Assembly (NCBI RefSeq): GCF_001183965.1
Contig: NZ_LFZV01000001.1
Coordinates: forward strand, 814,373 to 878,372
DNA: 64,000 bases
Direction: 5' to 3'
From: Bacillus sp. FJAT-27916
GTDB lineage: Bacteria > Bacillota > Bacilli > Bacillales > Pradoshiaceae
Shown here: one piece after another, positions 34,874 through 43,818 of the stretch
Position numbering within the stretch: position 1 is the first letter of the stretch
How the letters are laid out: each line of letters opens with the position of its first letter
Notes under the pieces: generated by a model
Databases searched by the model: none
What the model was told of the DNA's origin: nothing
Seen by the model: only the letters and a program-made list of their open reading frames with translations
Translations under genes and position numbers: made by a program

Positions 34874-36178
34874 TTGGCTACTAAGCATGAACAAATATTA
34901 CATTATATTGATGAACTTCCGATTGGCCAGAAGATTTCCGTCCGTCAGATTGCAAAGGCGCTCATGGTTAGTGAGGGAACGGCTTACCGTGCCATCAAGG
35001 ATGCAGAGACGAAAGGGTATGTGAGCACGATTGAACGTGTGGGAACCATTCGAATTGAGCGGAAGAAGAAAGAGAATATTGAGAAGCTGACGTTTGCAGA
35101 AGTGGTTAATATTGTGGATGGACAAGTTCTCGGAGGAAGGTCAGGTCTCCACAAAACATTAAATAAGTTTGTCATCGGAGCGATGGAGCTTGATGCGATG
35201 ATGCGTTACACAGAAGCAGGGAACCTTCTCATTGTCGGAAACCGGGTCCAGGCGCATGAGCTTGCCTTGAAGGCAGGGGCGGCCGTCCTGATCACGGGCG
35301 GATTTGATACGGTGGATTCCATTAAGAGACTGGCCGATGAATTGCAAATGCCGGTTATCTCTACCTCTTATGATACGTTTACGGTAGCAACGATGATCAA
35401 CCGGGCTATCTATGACCAATTGATTAAGAAGGAAATCCTGCTTGTGGAAGACATTCTTATTCCTGCTGACCGGACCGAGGTGCTGCGAGTCGGAAATACG
35501 ATTGAGGACTGGACAGAGCTTAATCGGAAGACAAAGCACAGCCGTTTCCCGGTCGTTGATGAGAATATGAGGCTCCAAGGGATGGTTACGTCTCGTGATA
35601 TTCTAGGGATGGCATCAGAAACGGCCATTGAAAAAGTCATGACGAAAAATCCGATTTTTACTGGAGAAAAGACAAGTGTTGCGAGTGCTGCCCATATGAT
35701 GGTATGGGAAGGAATTGAGCTCCTGCCTGTTGTGGATAACCGTAATATCCTGATTGGGATCATCAGCCGTCAGGATGTCCTGAAGGCTCTTCAAATGAGT
35801 CAGCGACAGCCGCAGGTAGGTGAAACAATTGATGATGTCATAGCTAATCAGATGAATGTCGTTCAAGAGGAGGATGCTTATGAATGCGAAGTGACTCCGC
35901 AAATGACAAATCATTTAGGAACCATTTCGTACGGTGTCTTTACGGCTCTTGTCATTGAGGCGGCAAATCGTGCACTTCGCGGCTATAAGAGGGGTGAGCT
36001 GGTTGTTGAAAATATGACCGTTTATTTCCTTAAGCCTGTTCAGCTGGAAAGTATTCTAAAGATTGCCCCGAAGATTCTCGAGGTCGGCCGTAAATTCGGG
36101 AAAGTAGAGATTGATGTGTTCAATGAGGGGAAATTGGTCGGGAAAGCCATGATCATGTGCCAATTGCTCGAGCGCTGA
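34874..36178 (+). CDS. ytoI: YtoI: HTH-DRTGG-CBS-hotdog regulator-like protein
   Basis: A 434-residue multidomain protein. A winged-helix-type DNA-binding domain (about 1-70; QIAKALMVSEGTAYRAIKDAE), a DRTGG domain (to about 190), a CBS pair (about 190-310; KHSRFPVVDENMRLQGMVTSRDILG and LLPVVDNRNILIGIISRQDVL) and a C-terminal MaoC/hotdog domain. The CBS pair probably senses a nucleotide; the regulatory target is unknown. TTG at 34874 is preferred to GTG at 34865 because AAGGGTGA then has usable spacing and translation begins ATKHEQILHYID, as I recall for B. subtilis YtoI. Confidence 0.88.
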   Translation: MATKHEQILHYIDELPIGQKISVRQIAKALMVSEGTAYRAIKDAETKGYVSTIERVGTIRIERKKKENIEKLTFAEVVNIVDGQVLGGRSGLHKTLNKFVIGAMELDAMMRYTEAGNLLIVGNRVQAHELALKAGAAVLITGGFDTVDSIKRLADELQMPVISTSYDTFTVATMINRAIYDQLIKKEILLVEDILIPADRTEVLRVGNTIEDWTELNRKTKHSRFPVVDENMRLQGMVTSRDILGMASETAIEKVMTKNPIFTGEKTSVASAAHMMVWEGIELLPVVDNRNILIGIISRQDVLKALQMSQRQPQVGETIDDVIANQMNVVQEEDAYECEVTPQMTNHLGTISYGVFTALVIEAANRALRGYKRGELVVENMTVYFLKPVQLESILKIAPKILEVGRKFGKVEIDVFNEGKLVGKAMIMCQLLER

Positions 36179-36195
36179 TGAGATTGCTGGATTAA

Positions 36196-36241
36196 AAAAT
36201 GCCTTAACCATTAGAAAGGTATTCCTTGGTTAAGGCATTTT
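36196..36241. terminator. Bidirectional terminator between ytoI and ytpI
   Basis: AAAATGCCTTAACCA pairs perfectly with its complement; A-rich on the left and T-rich on the right, serving both convergent genes. Confidence 0.88.
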
Positions 36242-36259
36242 TGCTAGCAAGGCTGTCTC

Positions 36260-36562
36260 TTATTTAGACATGGCGTGGAATTCATCCTCTGCCAGCGGAG
36301 CAAAGTGGCGGTACATTTTAAATCCGCCATATAGGCTTAGTGCCCCCATGATGATGAAGATTCCTGCTATAAAATAAGTGATGGTCGTTTGATATAGAAA
36401 TAATTGATTGATTCCGAATGTCAGTACGAAAAAGCCGAGGGTCATGGATGACTTTCCTTTCAGGCATGCACGCTGCATCGGATGATGCGTCCGGTACGTT
36501 TTCGCTTTATAGTAAATATAAAAGGACAGGGATGTCACAATCAAGAAAACTAGTATAGGCAT
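36260..36562 (-). CDS. ytpI: YtpI family membrane protein
   Basis: A 100-residue protein with three hydrophobic segments (about 2-18, 37-54 and 58-82) and a KAKTYRTHHPMQRACLKGKS loop. It matches the YtpI-like family in place and size; function unknown. AGGCCAGCTC is a modest ribosome site. It is divergent from nrnA. Confidence 0.82.
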   Translation of the reverse strand: MPILVFLIVTSLSFYIYYKAKTYRTHHPMQRACLKGKSSMTLGFFVLTFGINQLFLYQTTITYFIAGIFIIMGALSLYGGFKMYRHFAPLAEDEFHAMSK

Positions 36563-36618
36563 GAGCTGGCCTCCGTTAGAATAGTATGTCTATATTGTAC
36601 AAGAAATAGAATAAAATG

Positions 36619-36647
36619 ACCAATATGGAACGACCTTCCATATTGGT
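36619..36647. promoter_or_regulatory. Perfect 12-bp inverted repeat between ytpI and nrnA
   Basis: ACCAATATGGAA and its exact complement flank CGACC, followed on the plus strand by CTGGTTTTTGTTTT. Lying between two divergent genes it cannot end either; it could be an operator or an attenuator in an nrnA leader. Confidence 0.5.
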
Positions 36648-36699
36648 CTGGTTTTTGTTTTAATAAAGAGTAGGAAGACTCATTAAAGGAGAATCGAGA

Positions 36700-37641
36700 A
36701 TGAAAGAACGCATACTTGATGCAATTAAACAATATGAGACGATTATTATACATAGGCATGTGCGTCCGGACCCGGATGCCTACGGGTCTCAATGTGGACT
36801 AGGGGAAATAATTAAAGCCTCTTTCCCTGAGAAGAATGTATATATGGTGGGGCAGGAAGAGGAATCCCTCCGGTTTTTAAAAGAGCTTGACCAAATCCCG
36901 GATTCCGTCTATGAAAAGGCACTCGTCATTGTATGTGATACAGCCAATCAGGAGCGGGTGTGTGACCAGCGCTATACGATGGGCGACCAGCTGATTAAGA
37001 TTGACCATCACCCAAATGATGATGTATATGGGGATATTGTCTGGGTGGATACATCGGCGAGCTCATGCAGCGAGATGATTTACGATTTCTATATGTTCGG
37101 TAAGGATAAAGGATTAACCATGAATAAAGAGGCAGCTCGGCTTCTTTATGCTGGCATTGTCGGAGATACCGGACGATTCCTTTATCCAAGTACAACGGAT
37201 AAAACCTTTCAATATGCAGGTGAGCTGATTCATTATGGCTTTGACCGTACTTCACTCTATAATGGCATTTATGATGTGGATGAGGCCGTCGCTCGTTTAA
37301 ATGGCTATGTGTTTGAGAATTTTAAGATGGATAAAAATGGCGTTGGCTCCATGGTCATCACAAAGGAAATCATGGCACGCTTTGGGGTGAATGCCTCACA
37401 GGCTTCCCTTCTGGTAAGTACGCTTGGCGGTATTAAAGGCTTGAAGGCATGGGTATTCTTCATTGAGGAGAATAACGATATCCGGGTGCGCCTTCGTTCG
37501 AAGGGACCGGTCATCAATGGTATTGCCAAAAAGTATAATGGCGGAGGGCATCCGCTCGCATCTGGAGCCACCATTTATGATTGGGCAGATGTGGATAAAG
37601 TTATCGCAGACTTAGTAGCGGTTTGCCAAGCCGATAAGTAA
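36700..37641 (+). CDS. nrnA: Nano-RNase / pAp phosphatase NrnA
   Basis: A 313-residue DHH-DHHA1 phosphoesterase that degrades 2-5-mer RNAs and dephosphorylates 3'-phosphoadenosine 5'-phosphate. The RHVRPDPDAYGSQ metal motif lies at residues 19-31, the DHH triad at 102-104, and the DHHA1 signature GGGHPLASGA near the C-terminus. AAAGGAGAATCG precedes the ATG. It corresponds to ytqI of B. subtilis. Confidence 0.95.
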   Translation: MKERILDAIKQYETIIIHRHVRPDPDAYGSQCGLGEIIKASFPEKNVYMVGQEEESLRFLKELDQIPDSVYEKALVIVCDTANQERVCDQRYTMGDQLIKIDHHPNDDVYGDIVWVDTSASSCSEMIYDFYMFGKDKGLTMNKEAARLLYAGIVGDTGRFLYPSTTDKTFQYAGELIHYGFDRTSLYNGIYDVDEAVARLNGYVFENFKMDKNGVGSMVITKEIMARFGVNASQASLLVSTLGGIKGLKAWVFFIEENNDIRVRLRSKGPVINGIAKKYNGGGHPLASGATIYDWADVDKVIADLVAVCQADK

Positions 37642-37646
37642 AACAG

Positions 37647-37695
37647 AGGCTGATCTGAAAGCATGTTAAAAGGCTTTCAGATTAGTCTTTTTATT
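37647..37695 (+). terminator. Terminator after nrnA
   Basis: GATCTGAAAGC pairs with GCTTTCAGATT over a 10-nt loop; T-rich tail. Confidence 0.82.
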
Positions 37696-37781
37696 TGTGG
37701 CCAAATTAGCTGGAAGGAATCGAAACTAGGATATCCGCCTGTGCAATCTTTGTGTAGCCTTATCTTCTTAATGCAAAAAAT

Positions 37782-38083
37782 GAGGCTGGGACAACCGAAA
37801 TAAATGATCCTCAAAAACGAATGATTGTCACTTATTCTTCCTTTTCAATAGCAGTTGGAAATACAAGTCCATTCCATTGAGCGAAATGCACTCGTTCCTC
37901 TACTTTCCTTAGGAGTCGAGTGCATTTCGCTCGATTCCACTAGTCACTAATAGTAGAAAGCCACCATCAACTTATGCATGGAAAACAACAAATGAAGACC
38001 CAAAGGAATAGACGATAGATTCATTCCTTTATCGTCTAATCCTTCGGGTTTATCATTGGCTGAAATACTTATGTCCCAGCCTC
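37782..38083. repeat. Dispersed intergenic element, copy 2
   Basis: The element begins GAGGCTGGGACAA and ends with TTATGTCCCAGCCTC, a terminal inverted repeat. It aligns with the reverse complement of 721-958 across shared blocks AAACGAATGATTGT, CAGTTGGAAATA, CCACTAGTCA, AAAGCCACCAT, GAAAACAACAAAT and TATCATTGGCTGAAATA. Compared with copy 1 it has about 60 extra bp that include a perfect 16-bp inverted repeat (37879-37894 with 37917-37932). A 19-position hairpin lies at 37999-38048. It ends 11 bp before the ytrI stop codon. Confidence 0.85.
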
Positions 38084-38093
38084 TTTTGATTCC

Positions 38094-38594
38094 CTACATT
38101 TGCTTGATTGTCAGCTCAATTTCGATATTGGTGTAGATGACTAGTTCCTTAATTTCCAGCTGGTAATGGCGGCTGTTTAGCTTGATATCCTTGTTGATGA
38201 TGGCTCGTTTGAGCAGCTCCTTGCCTTTGCTGACGCTTTCTAAATCCTTTCCAATCAAGGAAGCGAAATCCTTTTGGATGCTTTGCTCCACCTCAAATAT
38301 GCTGAGCGGGTCGAGCCGGTATTTCTTATAGTTGGTGATACGGATAGAAACATCCTGAACAAGCAGGCGGCTTTCATTTTTCTTGTTGAGTATTTCATAT
38401 TCGCTCTGCCAAATATCGACCTCTTCATATAAATCCTTGATGGTGTCCTGCTGTGTTTGGATGAGCTGCACTTGCTTTTCCTGCAGGTCGCCGAACATGT
38501 AAAAGAAAAGGCCCCAGCTGATGACAGCGCCTATGGCGGCTCCCGCAAAGAAGCGCTGCCATAGGGGGCTGCGGTAATAAGGCGGAATCCTCAT
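38094..38594 (-). CDS. ytrI: Sporulation membrane protein YtrI
   Basis: A 166-residue protein with one N-terminal membrane segment (about 14-34, FFAGAAIGAVISWGLFFYMF) and a coiled-coil region (QVQLIQTQQDTIKDLYEEV) in the extracytoplasmic part. In B. subtilis YtrI is expressed in the mother cell and is needed for normal sporulation. It overlaps the upstream ytrH by 4 bp on the same strand. Confidence 0.87.
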   Translation of the reverse strand: MRIPPYYRSPLWQRFFAGAAIGAVISWGLFFYMFGDLQEKQVQLIQTQQDTIKDLYEEVDIWQSEYEILNKKNESRLLVQDVSIRITNYKKYRLDPLSIFEVEQSIQKDFASLIGKDLESVSKGKELLKRAIINKDIKLNSRHYQLEIKELVIYTNIEIELTIKQM

Positions 38595-38926
38595 GGGTGC
38601 ATTTGCTCCTGGGTCAGCCAGGAAATAATCAGGGCACCAGCCTGCGCACCGCCGAGGGCTGAAATAATAAGCAGGATCTGTTTGAAGATATCCTTTGTTT
38701 CCCCATGGAATATCCCTCTTTCAAATGAGTAAACGGCATCAAAGGTACCGCCGATGGCCGCGACGATGGCCCAAATCCTCAAACCCTCCGATAAGCGGAA
38801 TACATGGGTTAATGGAGGCTGTCCTGTAATGAAGGCGGCGAGTCCCCCGATTAATGACCCGCCTAAGATGACCCCTAATGAAATGAAGAAGCTGTTAATA
38901 AAGGCAGGTAAAAATGCTTGATCCAT
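38591..38926 (-). CDS. ytrH: Sporulation membrane protein YtrH
   Basis: A 111-residue protein with about three hydrophobic segments (SFFISLGVILGGSLIGGLAA begins the first) and a conserved FSFERGIFHG-like stretch before the last. It matches the YtrH family, mother-cell sporulation proteins. Weakly spaced AGGACGAG precedes the ATG. It forms a two-gene leftward operon with ytrI, divergent from dnaE. Confidence 0.87.
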   Translation of the reverse strand: MDQAFLPAFINSFFISLGVILGGSLIGGLAAFITGQPPLTHVFRLSEGLRIWAIVAAIGGTFDAVYSFERGIFHGETKDIFKQILLIISALGGAQAGALIISWLTQEQMHP

Positions 38927-39111
38927 CTAACTCGTCCTTTTTTGTTTTTGTTACATGTATATGGACAGATAAAGGATATTATGAGGAAGTCCAAAAACTT
39001 TCAAAATGAAAATGCGAACATATTTTCTTTTTTTCTCCAGGACTCTTATAATAGAGAGGAAGAATCGTTTTAGATGATTTAGATTGATTAAGAAAGAAGG
39101 ATGTGACGCCA

Positions 39112-42100
39112 ATGTCTTTTGTCCATCTTCATGTATATAGTGCCTATAGCTTGCTTGAAAGCACATTGTCAGTGAAAGAAATGGTTGCCGGTGCAAAGCA
39201 TAGAGGCTACAAAGCCCTTGCTCTTACAGACCGCAATGTGATGTATGCGGCACCAGCCTTTTATAAAGAATGCTTAGTCCAGGGGATTAAACCAATTATC
39301 GGGTTGACCTGTGATCTGATGAATGAGGAGGAGACAAGTAGCTTTCCCCTCCTGCTGCTTGCGTTGAATAATCAAGGCTACAAGAACTTGATGAAAATCT
39401 CGAGCGCGATTCAGACAAGGGCAAATGAAGGCCTTCCTGACAGGTGGCTGAAAGGCTATGCGAACGGATTGGTAGCAATCAGTCCTGGGTCTGAAGGGCA
39501 AATTGAAGGACTTTTGGAACAAGGTGATGATGCAGGTGCGGTCGCCCTGGTTTATAAATACAAGCAGATCTTTGGCGAGGGCCGTTTTTATCTTTCGCTT
39601 CCCCGGAATAAAAGGTCAATCTGGGAGAAGGTGAAAAGGCTTGCTGAAGAAGCGGGGGTTCCGTTTGTTGCCGTTGGTCCAGTCCGTTATATGGATGAAG
39701 GGGATATCTTAGCCTATCAGGGGCTGACTTGCCTGAAAGACAATATAAAGCTTGCTGATATGGAAGATACAGAAATTACAAAGGAAGACTCGATGCATCT
39801 TGCCTCCATTGAGGAGATGGTCGAGTTGTACGGGGCAGAGCCTGATGCTCTGGAGAATGCCGTAAGGATTGCGAGAGGCTGCTCCGTTACCATGGACTTC
39901 CATCAAAGGCTCCTGCCGAAGTACCCTGTGCCGGATAACAGGCAAGCAGATGTCTATTTGGCGGAAATATGCCATCGCGGTCTTGAAAAGCGCTACCCTG
40001 ACCGCAGTAAACAGCATGAAGACCGGTTGAATTATGAGCTTTCTGTCATTGCGAAAATGGGATTCAGCGATTATTTCCTTATTGTGTGGGATTTCATGAA
40101 CCATGCGCATAAGTCAGGGATTATGACAGGACCAGGACGGGGCTCTGCTGCCGGGTCCATTGTGTCCTATTGCCTCGGAATCACGAATGTTGACCCCATA
40201 AAGAATGAACTTCTTTTTGAGCGCTTTCTGAATCCTGAGAGAATTACGATGCCGGATATTGATATCGACTTCCCTGATAATCGCCGGGAAGAGATGATTC
40301 GTTATGTGGCAGAGAAGTACGGTGCTCTTCACGTTGCACAAATCATTACCTTTGGAACCTTTGGTATGAAGGCGGCACTAAGAGATGCCGGAAGAGTCTT
40401 TGGTCTGAATATGAAGGAGATTGAGCAATTATCCAGAACGCTCCCTCCCGGCCAAGGGATGACGATACGCCAGGCCTTAGCAGAATCCTCGCGTCTGCGC
40501 GATTGGGTGAAGCAAGCGGAGCATCATCAAAGAATCATTGATATGGCCCAAAAGTGGGAGGGGCTGCCTAGGCATACCTCTATCCATGCAGCAGGAGTTG
40601 TGATTACAGACCGCCCTCTTACGGAGACTATTCCGATTCAGGCTGGGCATGAAGGTGTGTATTTAACCCAGTTTGCGATGGAATACCTCGAGGAGATTGG
40701 GCTTTTGAAGATGGACTTTCTCGGATTGCGCAATTTAACCTTGCTGGATCAGATTCTTAGGCAGATTGAGCGGTCAACCGGGCGGAGGATTCATTTGAGT
40801 CAATTACCGCTTGATGATGAGAAGACCTATGAATTGCTCTCAAAAGGCCGTACGTCAGGTATATTTCAATTTGAATCTGGTGGCATGCAAAATGTCCTTC
40901 AGAAGCTTAAACCGACTGCGTTCGGCGATCTGGTGGCCGTAAATGCCCTTTACAGGCCTGGCCCGATGGATAATATCCCGGCATTCATTGCGCGGAAACA
41001 TGGCAGGGAAACGGTTTCCTATCCGCATCCTGTGCTAAAGGATATCCTTGAGCCAACCTATGGCATTATTGTTTACCAGGAGCAAATTATGCAGATTGCC
41101 TCCACAATGGCTGGATTCAGCCTTGGAGAGGCTGATCTTCTTCGCAGAGCGGTCAGCAAGAAGAAGAAGGATGTGCTCGACCAGGAAAGAGAGCACTTCG
41201 TACGCGGTGCACAAAGTAAAGGGTATGATGCAAAGCGGGCAAACGATGTGTACGATTTGATTGTCCGTTTTGCCAATTACGGCTTTCCTAAAAGTCATGC
41301 GGTTGCTTATAGTTTGATTGCTTATCAGCTCGCGTATTTGAAGGCAAACTATTTCCTTCATTTCATGGCCGGTATTATGACATCTGTTATCGGCAATGAG
41401 GAGAAGATTCTCCAATATGTACAGGAATTGAAGAGCAATGGCTATGAGATATTACCGCCGTCAATCAATAAGAGCCATTACCCGTTCACGATTGAGAAAG
41501 GATTGGGGATTCGCTACAGTCTTGCTGGAATCAAAGGGATTGGGGCGTCTGTTTTGCGGGAGATTGTCCAAGCACGCAAAAATGGTCCCTTCCTCGACTT
41601 ATTTGATTTTTGTGTACGTGCTCCTGCACGGATAGTGAATAGAAAGGTGCTTGAGAATTTATGCTATGCGGGTGCATTTGATGAGTTCTCCATTGACCGG
41701 GCAAGCCTGCTTGCAAGCATTGATGTAGCATTGGAGCATGTTGAATTGGTCCGTCCGTCAAACGGTGATTCCAGCTTTTTTGATGCAGATGATGAGATGA
41801 TCAAGCCAAAATACATGATGGTTGACGCGATGCCTTCTGCCGTAAAGCTGCAAAAAGAAAAAGAGGTGCTTGGATTTTATTTATCTGACCATCCGCTATC
41901 GGGCTTCCGGAGGAAATTAACACAGGCGGGCGCCTTGCCTATTGTGAAGTATCGCGCTGGTATGTCCGGGTATCTCGGTGCTTTTATTCAATCCGTAAAA
42001 ACGATTCGGACAAAAAAGGGAGAAAATATGGCCTTTTTGACAGCCGGTGATGAGACGGGAGAAATAGAATGTGTCGCATTTCCGGATGTGTACCGACATC

Positions 42101-42465
42101 ATAGCAGCCTGTTGAAGGAAGGAAATATGCTGCTGTTGGAGGGGAAATCAGAGGAGCGGAATGGCAAGCGGCAGTTTGTAATCAAAACGATGTATGACTT
42201 GAATGAAGAGAATGAGCAATTGCGCTCTCTGTTTAAATCGCTTTACATCAGGCTTACATCGGATAGGCAAACTGCCGAAAATCTTGCTAGTATCAAGAAA
42301 TGTCTTGCGGGATACCGCGGCAGCGTAAAAGTATATCTGCATTATGAGAAGGAAGCAAAGACGATTCAACTGTCAAAAGATAATTGGGTAAACCCTTCTC
42401 CCCATTTAATCTCAAGCCTTGAGGATATTGCTGGTAAAGGAAATGTGTTGTTAAAAGAAGATTGA
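39112..42465 (+). CDS. dnaE: DNA polymerase III alpha subunit DnaE
   Basis: A 1117-residue C-family polymerase, the lagging-strand primer-extending enzyme of low-GC Gram-positives alongside PolC. An N-terminal PHP domain opens with HLHVYSAYSLLES. The catalytic palm has GPGRGSAAGS and the metal-binding aspartates in PDIDIDFPDNRR. A helix-hairpin-helix region and a C-terminal OB domain (about 965-1060, GAFIQSVKTIRTKKG) follow. No exonuclease insertion is seen. ATG at 39112 is preferred to an in-frame GTG 9 bp upstream on ribosome-site spacing. It stands ahead of the malic enzyme gene. Confidence 0.96.
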   Translation: MSFVHLHVYSAYSLLESTLSVKEMVAGAKHRGYKALALTDRNVMYAAPAFYKECLVQGIKPIIGLTCDLMNEEETSSFPLLLLALNNQGYKNLMKISSAIQTRANEGLPDRWLKGYANGLVAISPGSEGQIEGLLEQGDDAGAVALVYKYKQIFGEGRFYLSLPRNKRSIWEKVKRLAEEAGVPFVAVGPVRYMDEGDILAYQGLTCLKDNIKLADMEDTEITKEDSMHLASIEEMVELYGAEPDALENAVRIARGCSVTMDFHQRLLPKYPVPDNRQADVYLAEICHRGLEKRYPDRSKQHEDRLNYELSVIAKMGFSDYFLIVWDFMNHAHKSGIMTGPGRGSAAGSIVSYCLGITNVDPIKNELLFERFLNPERITMPDIDIDFPDNRREEMIRYVAEKYGALHVAQIITFGTFGMKAALRDAGRVFGLNMKEIEQLSRTLPPGQGMTIRQALAESSRLRDWVKQAEHHQRIIDMAQKWEGLPRHTSIHAAGVVITDRPLTETIPIQAGHEGVYLTQFAMEYLEEIGLLKMDFLGLRNLTLLDQILRQIERSTGRRIHLSQLPLDDEKTYELLSKGRTSGIFQFESGGMQNVLQKLKPTAFGDLVAVNALYRPGPMDNIPAFIARKHGRETVSYPHPVLKDILEPTYGIIVYQEQIMQIASTMAGFSLGEADLLRRAVSKKKKDVLDQEREHFVRGAQSKGYDAKRANDVYDLIVRFANYGFPKSHAVAYSLIAYQLAYLKANYFLHFMAGIMTSVIGNEEKILQYVQELKSNGYEILPPSINKSHYPFTIEKGLGIRYSLAGIKGIGASVLREIVQARKNGPFLDLFDFCVRAPARIVNRKVLENLCYAGAFDEFSIDRASLLASIDVALEHVELVRPSNGDSSFFDADDEMIKPKYMMVDAMPSAVKLQKEKEVLGFYLSDHPLSGFRRKLTQAGALPIVKYRAGMSGYLGAFIQSVKTIRTKKGENMAFLTAGDETGEIECVAFPDVYRHHSSLLKEGNMLLLEGKSEERNGKRQFVIKTMYDLNEENEQLRSLFKSLYIRLTSDRQTAENLASIKKCLAGYRGSVKVYLHYEKEAKTIQLSKDNWVNPSPHLISSLEDIAGKGNVLLKED

Positions 42466-42573
42466 CTAGGAATCAGCCTGAATATTGTGATATATTGAAA
42501 GATATCATTTCTGGTCAGACCATCAAGATGGATGGGACAGATATTGTTTTATATGGAGAAGGGGTGTTTGGAG

Positions 42574-43812
42574 ATGACGTTAAGAGAAGAAGCATTGCAT
42601 ATGCATCGTATTAACAAAGGGAAGTTGGAAACCGTGTCTAAAGTTCCGGTACAAAATGCGAAGGATTTAAGCCTGGCCTACTCTCCGGGCGTTGCAGAGC
42701 CTTGCAAGCAAATTCATGATAAACCGGATACAGTATATGAATATACCATAAAAGGCAATACAGTCGCTGTTGTCTCCGACGGAACAGCCGTACTTGGACT
42801 GGGAAATATCGGTCCTGAGGCAGCCCTGCCTGTTATGGAAGGAAAGGCTTTGCTATTTAAGAGTTTTGCAGGTGTGGATGCTTTTCCAATCTGCTTGAAT
42901 ACAAATGATGTGGACAAGATTGTAGAAACGGTCAAGCTGCTGGAGCCGACATTTGGCGGAGTCAATCTGGAGGATATTGCTGCGCCGAATTGTTTTGTCA
43001 TCGAGGAACGGTTAAAAAGAGAAGCCAATATTCCAGTCTTCCATGATGATCAGCATGGAACAGCTATTGTCACGCTTGCCGGTCTCGTGAATGCGCTTAA
43101 GCTCTCCAACAAAAAAATGTCCGAGATTAAGGTCGTCGCCAGTGGAGCGGGTGCAGCCGGCATCGCTATCATTAAACTGCTATACAATTTTGGTGTGCGT
43201 GATATCATTATGTGTGATAGTAAAGGAGCGATTTTTGAAGATCGTCCCTACGGAATGAACAAGGTGAAAGCAGAGGTTGCAAAGTATACCAACCGCAGCC
43301 GCACAGAAGGGTCCCTCAAGGATGTTATCAAGGAGGCCGATGTGTTTATTGGGGTCTCAGTAGCTGATGCACTTACGGTTGAGATGGTTCAATCCATGGC
43401 AGAGGATCCAATCATCTTCGCAATGGCTAATCCAACTCCCGAAATCATGCCTGAGCTTGCGAAAGAGGCGGGAGCCAAGGTTGTGGGGACAGGGCGATCG
43501 GACTTTCCTAATCAGGTCAATAATGTGCTGGCATTTCCGGGAATTTTCCGCGGAGCTCTGGATGTACGCGCCACTCATATCAATGAGAAGATGAAGGTGG
43601 CTGCCGTGCATGCAATTGCGGACTTAATCACGGAGGAAGAGCTGCATGCGGATTATGTCATTCCTGCACCGTTCGATCCCCGGGTAGCACCAGCTGTCGC
43701 GGCTGCTGTGGCTAAAGCGGCCATGGAAACAGGTGTTGCACGTTTAAAAGTGGACCCGGAAGAGATTAGAAGAAAAACAGAGTTGTTATCATCAATTGGG
43801 AAAAGCGAGTGA
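42574..43812 (+). CDS. ytsJ: NADP-type malic enzyme (YtsJ)
   Basis: A 412-residue enzyme decarboxylating malate to pyruvate, the main malic enzyme in B. subtilis. Blocks seen are SLAYSPGVAEPC, TDGTAVLGLGNIGP-like (SDGTAVLGLGNIGP here), GVNLEDIAAP, FHDDQHGTA and the Rossmann motif GAGAAGIA. The ATG at 42574 behind GAAGGGG gives the usual TLREEAL beginning; an ATG 42 bp upstream is disfavoured. A GntR-type regulator gene starts 6 bp after the stop. Confidence 0.94.
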   Translation: MTLREEALHMHRINKGKLETVSKVPVQNAKDLSLAYSPGVAEPCKQIHDKPDTVYEYTIKGNTVAVVSDGTAVLGLGNIGPEAALPVMEGKALLFKSFAGVDAFPICLNTNDVDKIVETVKLLEPTFGGVNLEDIAAPNCFVIEERLKREANIPVFHDDQHGTAIVTLAGLVNALKLSNKKMSEIKVVASGAGAAGIAIIKLLYNFGVRDIIMCDSKGAIFEDRPYGMNKVKAEVAKYTNRSRTEGSLKDVIKEADVFIGVSVADALTVEMVQSMAEDPIIFAMANPTPEIMPELAKEAGAKVVGTGRSDFPNQVNNVLAFPGIFRGALDVRATHINEKMKVAAVHAIADLITEEELHADYVIPAPFDPRVAPAVAAAVAKAAMETGVARLKVDPEEIRRKTELLSSIGKSE

Positions 43813-43818
43813 GGGCCA

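Noticed and set aside
42466..42573. T-box or other riboswitch ahead of the malic enzyme gene
   Set aside because: Only a short GATATATTGAAAGATATC hairpin is visible and no conserved riboswitch or T-box sequence.
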